Of a DNA stretch of 64,000 bases, positions 60,942 through 64,000 are shown one piece after another. The translations under genes and the position numbers were made by a program. The notes beneath the pieces were generated by a model, which saw only the letters and a program-made list of their open reading frames with translations, was not told the origin of the DNA and did not search any database. Each line of letters starts with the position of its first letter. The stretch's first letter is position 1. The DNA is from Georgenia muralis (GTDB lineage: Bacteria; Actinomycetota; Actinomycetes; Actinomycetales; Actinomycetaceae): contig NZ_RKRA01000001.1 in the NCBI RefSeq assembly GCF_003814705.1, positions 3,038,001 through 3,102,000 of the forward strand, written 5' to 3'.

Positions 60942-62935
60942 CGGGAGACGAGCGACACAAGGGCCGCAGCGGCCGGCTCGACGACGTCCAGCAGGAAGCG
61001 GGGCAGCAGGCCGACGGCAACGGAGAGCACCAGCAGGGGCAGGATCGCGGCTCCCTCCCGGCCGAACAGGTCCGGGAAGTCCGCCGGACGGGGCGGCCCA
61101 CCACCCGGCCCGCTCGGTCCGACAGGCAGGTCCTGGTCCACCGGGTCGGTCGCGGGCCCAGCGTCACTCGCTGTGAGGTCCTGGTCCCGATCCGGTCGAG
61201 GCCTGTCGTCCGCGGTCTCCACGGGCGCGGTGTGAGTGTTGTGGTCCTCGGTGTGACCGCCGTGAGGTGAGGGGCCGGTGGGGTGATCCATGGCGCCGGC
61301 GGTGCTGTCACCGCTGGGGTGTCCGTCGTGGCCTCGGTGTTCAGCGGGGTGTCCGTCGTGGTGGGCGGCCCCCCCGCCGTGGGTCTGGTGTGCACCGTCA
61401 TGGCCGCTGGTGCTGCTGTCGTCGCGGCCACCACTCAGGCGGGGACCGTCGGGGTGGCGGTGGCCACCGGCCGTGTGACCTGCATGCCCGACAGCGCCGA
61501 TGGCAGCCGGCACCCCGGCTTCGTCCACACCGAACTCGTCCTCGCCGTCACCTCCGGCCTGACCGCTCTCGGGCGCGTTCAGCAGGGTTGGGCCCGTGAG
61601 CAGTCGCTGCACCGCAAGCAGGAAGAGCCCGGCGGTGACGAGGATGCCGGTCACGGCGATGACCCCCGCGACCGGGGCCGCCCGCAGCGTGCCGGTGAAG
61701 ATCTGGAACTCGGCGATGAAGGAAGAGAACCCGGGCAGCCCCAGCGAGCCGAAGGCGGCCACGGCGAAAGCGGCGGCGAACAGCGGCGCCGGGCGCGCGA
61801 GGCCGCCCCATCGGCTGAAGTCATAGGTCCGGCCGCGCGTCCAGAGAACCCCGGCGAGCAGGAAGAGCGCCCCAGTGAGCAGCCCGTGGCTCACCATCTG
61901 CACCAGCGCCCCGACGGTGGCGATGGTGCGCGCCTGCTCGTCCGCCGCCACGAGGCCAGCCGCCCCCAGCCCGAGAATCACGTAGCCCATGTGGTTCACC
62001 GAGGTGTAGGCGATCATCCGCTTGGCGTCGCGCTGTGCCAGGGCCACGAAAGCCCCCCACAGCACGCTGATCACACCGATCACCACGGCGACCATGGCCC
62101 AGCGCTGCCACGCCCCCGGGAGCATCGGCATGGCGATCCGGACGAAGCCGTACGTGCCCAGCTTCAGGAGAACACCGGCGAGGATGGCCGAGCCGGCCGC
62201 CGGGGCGTCGGTGTGCGCGTCGGGCAACCAGGTGTGGAAGGGGAAGAGCGGCGTCTTCACCGCCAGGCCCAGACCGATCGCCAGCAGCACCAGCCCCCCG
62301 AGCAGCGGGGAGTCCTCCAGCGGTGGGTTCGCGGCGAGGCGGACCATGTCGAAGGTGCGTTCCTCCCCACCGAGGAACAACCCGATGAAGCCGACGAGCA
62401 GCGCGAGCGAGCCGACGAAGGTGTACAGGAAGAACTTCAGCGCGCTGCGCCGGTTGTTGCCGTGGCCCCACCCCGCGATGACGAAGTACATCCCCACGAT
62501 CGACAGATCGAAGAAGACGAAGAAGAGGATGAGGTCCAGCGCCGCGAAGGTACCCAGGCTGGCGGTCTGGAGGAAGAGGAACAGTGCGGCGTAGCGGCGC
62601 GGGCGCCGGTCCTCACGCAGCGACCAGACCGCCGTCGCCAGGAACAGGACCGCGGTCAGGGCGATGAGTGGGAGGGACAGCCCGTCCACGCCCACGTGGT
62701 AGGACGCGTCGACGGTCGGGATCCACTGCACGTTCGTCTCGTACGCGATCCCGTCCACGATGCCGCGGGCGCCCGTCCCGGGGTCGAAGTTCACCCACAT
62801 CCACACCACCAGGGCGAGGTCGACGGCGGCCGCCCCGACCCAGGCGCGCAACGCGGCGCGGTCCGACACCGGCAGCACCAGCAGGGCGCCGGCCACCAGG
62901 ACCGGGAGCAGGACGACAACAGTCAGCATGGTCAC
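60938..62935 (-). CDS. nuoM: NADH-quinone oxidoreductase subunit M with His-rich insertion
   Basis: This 665-aa subunit is longer than the usual 490-530. Core motifs are intact (GVDGLSLPLIALT, KTPLFPFHTWLPDAHTDAP, KLGTYGFVRI). The extra length is a soluble insertion at about residues 465-620 before the last membrane span. It is rich in His, Gly and Asp (HAGHTAGGHRH, TSGHDGAHQTHGGG, HHDGHPAEHRGHDGH, PHGGHTEDHNTH). Insertions here are seen in some actinobacterial NuoM, but the density of His is striking beside a copper island. It may bind metal ions or simply be low-complexity expansion. It is coupled to nuoN and nuoL by overlapping codons. Confidence 0.9.
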   Translation of the reverse strand: MTMLTVVVLLPVLVAGALLVLPVSDRAALRAWVGAAAVDLALVVWMWVNFDPGTGARGIVDGIAYETNVQWIPTVDASYHVGVDGLSLPLIALTAVLFLATAVWSLREDRRPRRYAALFLFLQTASLGTFAALDLILFFVFFDLSIVGMYFVIAGWGHGNNRRSALKFFLYTFVGSLALLVGFIGLFLGGEERTFDMVRLAANPPLEDSPLLGGLVLLAIGLGLAVKTPLFPFHTWLPDAHTDAPAAGSAILAGVLLKLGTYGFVRIAMPMLPGAWQRWAMVAVVIGVISVLWGAFVALAQRDAKRMIAYTSVNHMGYVILGLGAAGLVAADEQARTIATVGALVQMVSHGLLTGALFLLAGVLWTRGRTYDFSRWGGLARPAPLFAAAFAVAAFGSLGLPGFSSFIAEFQIFTGTLRAAPVAGVIAVTGILVTAGLFLLAVQRLLTGPTLLNAPESGQAGGDGEDEFGVDEAGVPAAIGAVGHAGHTAGGHRHPDGPRLSGGRDDSSTSGHDGAHQTHGGGAAHHDGHPAEHRGHDGHPSGDSTAGAMDHPTGPSPHGGHTEDHNTHTAPVETADDRPRPDRDQDLTASDAGPATDPVDQDLPVGPSGPGGGPPRPADFPDLFGREGAAILPLLVLSVAVGLLPRFLLDVVEPAAAALVSLVSR

Positions 62936-64000
62936 CTCACCAGGAGCACAACAAGAAGGACACCCAGACCGAGCAGCGCTTGGGCGTAGTACTGGTGCAG
63001 CAGACCGGTCTGCGGTCGCCGCATGAATCCGCCGAGGCGTCTGACCTCCGCACCAAAGGCCATCACGGCTGCGTCGATGACGCGGCCGTCGACGGCGGCC
63101 ATGGCATCGCCTCCCCGTCGCGTGCCGGCGGCGAGCGCTCCCACGGCACCATCGAGGATGGTGTCATCGGCGCGGCGCAGGACCGTAGCCATGCGCAGTG
63201 CCAGGGCGCCAGCCGCGTGCACGCCGCGGTCGATGACCTGCTCGTCCACGGTCGCGGCGCCCCGCGCGACCGCCAGCCACGGCCGGGGGCTCAGCAACGC
63301 CCGTAGCCCCGCCCACCCGGCGAGCCGGCCGTGCCGCAACGGCGCGAGCACGGGAGGCCGGGACACGACCACGGCAAGCGTCACCACGGCGATGGCACCG
63401 CTCACGGCGAGCTCACCCAGGCTCGGCGGGTGCGCGGTGTCCCCGACCGCGAGCGCGAGCCGCTCGGCGACCGCGGGGACGCCGAGCAGGGCGAGCGCCG
63501 GTGTCACCAGGGCAAACACCCACGCCACGACGGCGACCGAGACCGGGATCCGACCAGTCCCGTGCGGTTCACGGCCCGGTTCGGAGTCGCGCGCCCCGGG
63601 CGGGGCGGCCAGGACCACGGCGAGCACACGCCCGGCGTAGACGGCGGAGAGCGCCGCCGCGACCAGGGCCGTCAGCCGCAGCGGGCCCTCGGCCCCGGCC
63701 ATGGCCCAGTCCTTGGTGACCCACAGGGACAACGGAGGGACCCCGGCCAGCGCGAGCGCGGTCACGGTCACGGCCGCGCCGACGCCGCGATGACGGCGGG
63801 CCGCTCCCCGCAGCTCGGAGAGCTTCTTGGTCCCCAGGGAGGTCAGCCACGCCCCGGCGATGACGAACAGCCCGGCCTTGACCGCGGCGTGGGCGAGGAG
63901 CTGGGCCGTGCCACCCGCCACGGAGCCGACCCCCGCCGCAAGCACGACAAAACCGATCTGCGCCGCGGTGCTCGCGGCGAGGAGCTGCTTGAGGTCCGTC
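62932..64000 (-). CDS. nuoL: NADH-quinone oxidoreductase subunit L, 5' part beyond window
   Basis: The frame is open to the right edge, so only the C-terminal 355 residues are seen. It carries the conserved TDLKQLLAASTAAQIGF, LLAHAAVKAGLFVIAGAW and GVPPLSLWVTKDW sequences of NuoL/MrpA-type subunits. The C-terminal part includes the amphipathic linker and ends in a final span (YYAQALLGLGVLLVVLLV). The stop overlaps the nuoM start (ATGA at 62932-62935). Further complex I genes are expected upstream, outside the window. Confidence 0.9.
   Translation of the reverse strand, partial: TDLKQLLAASTAAQIGFVVLAAGVGSVAGGTAQLLAHAAVKAGLFVIAGAWLTSLGTKKLSELRGAARRHRGVGAAVTVTALALAGVPPLSLWVTKDWAMAGAEGPLRLTALVAAALSAVYAGRVLAVVLAAPPGARDSEPGREPHGTGRIPVSVAVVAWVFALVTPALALLGVPAVAERLALAVGDTAHPPSLGELAVSGAIAVVTLAVVVSRPPVLAPLRHGRLAGWAGLRALLSPRPWLAVARGAATVDEQVIDRGVHAAGALALRMATVLRRADDTILDGAVGALAAGTRRGGDAMAAVDGRVIDAAVMAFGAEVRRLGGFMRRPQTGLLHQYYAQALLGLGVLLVVLLVR

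Overview
The window is very GC-rich, gene-dense DNA of an actinobacterium. Supporting signs are GTG starts with purine-rich ribosome binding sites, a DUF4193 gene, a class E sortase, System II cytochrome c biogenesis (ResB/CcsB), a CsoR repressor and actinobacterial-type small lipoproteins. Order Micrococcales is plausible, but I cannot fix the genus. I recognised no rRNA, tRNA or CRISPR array.

Most of the window reads as a large copper-handling island. From left to right: small membrane proteins and an Lgt-like gene (1-1.2 kb); an M23 peptidase (1.4-3.1 kb); a block with a cupredoxin-like protein, a Tat-exported multicopper oxidase, a DUF305 lipoprotein and a beta-propeller lipoprotein (4.2-8.1 kb); a second Lgt-like gene, Lnt and a sortase (8.5-12.7 kb); and a second, ruined oxidase copy (13.5-19.7 kb). 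That ruined copy was hit by an IS21-family element, which was then hit by a RIT (recombinase-in-trio) element with 75-bp perfect terminal inverted repeats. Next come the core copper genes (19.8-27.3 kb): a CsoR operator, a CopZ-like chaperone, a cupredoxin-ATPase-YHS copper pump, csoR, an archaeal-type (type II) GAPDH and a second P1B ATPase with a His-rich tandem repeat. Carbon and ion genes follow (27.3-33.4 kb): an EamA transporter, a HAD-GH65 fusion and an NhaA-DsbA fusion. Then come DUF4193, a geranylgeranyl-reductase-like oxidoreductase, an SGNH hydrolase with a cyclopropane synthase, a third Lgt-like gene, DUF2933 and zwf (33.8-43.5 kb). After these are a b6-type cytochrome b cluster (44.7-46.8 kb), ccsB-resB-ccdA-dsbE (46.9-51.1 kb), two membrane proteins, a second SGNH copy, an intact UbiB-family kinase, a second propeller protein and a His-rich YHS protein (52-59.1 kb). 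The window ends in the nuoL-M-N genes of complex I.

Two regulatory signatures tie the island together. The first is the CsoR-type palindrome TACCC-N5-GGGTA, found before the chaperone/CopA operon, before the YHS/propeller operon and before both SGNH copies. The second is an 11-bp-phased direct repeat, TGAA-N7-TGAA (either strand), seen upstream of about a dozen genes. It resembles the site reported for the copper two-component regulator CopR of Corynebacterium glutamicum. No sensor kinase or response regulator gene lies in the window, so the cognate regulator would be elsewhere.

The island shows heavy duplication and decay: two oxidases, three cupredoxin modules, three Lgt-like genes, two propeller proteins, two SGNH copies with their promoters, intact and broken UbiB, duplicated DUF4193 5' ends, and relics of DUF2933, PlsC-like, ABC ATPase and transposase genes. 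Functions are read from motifs and remembered family features; no database search was run.
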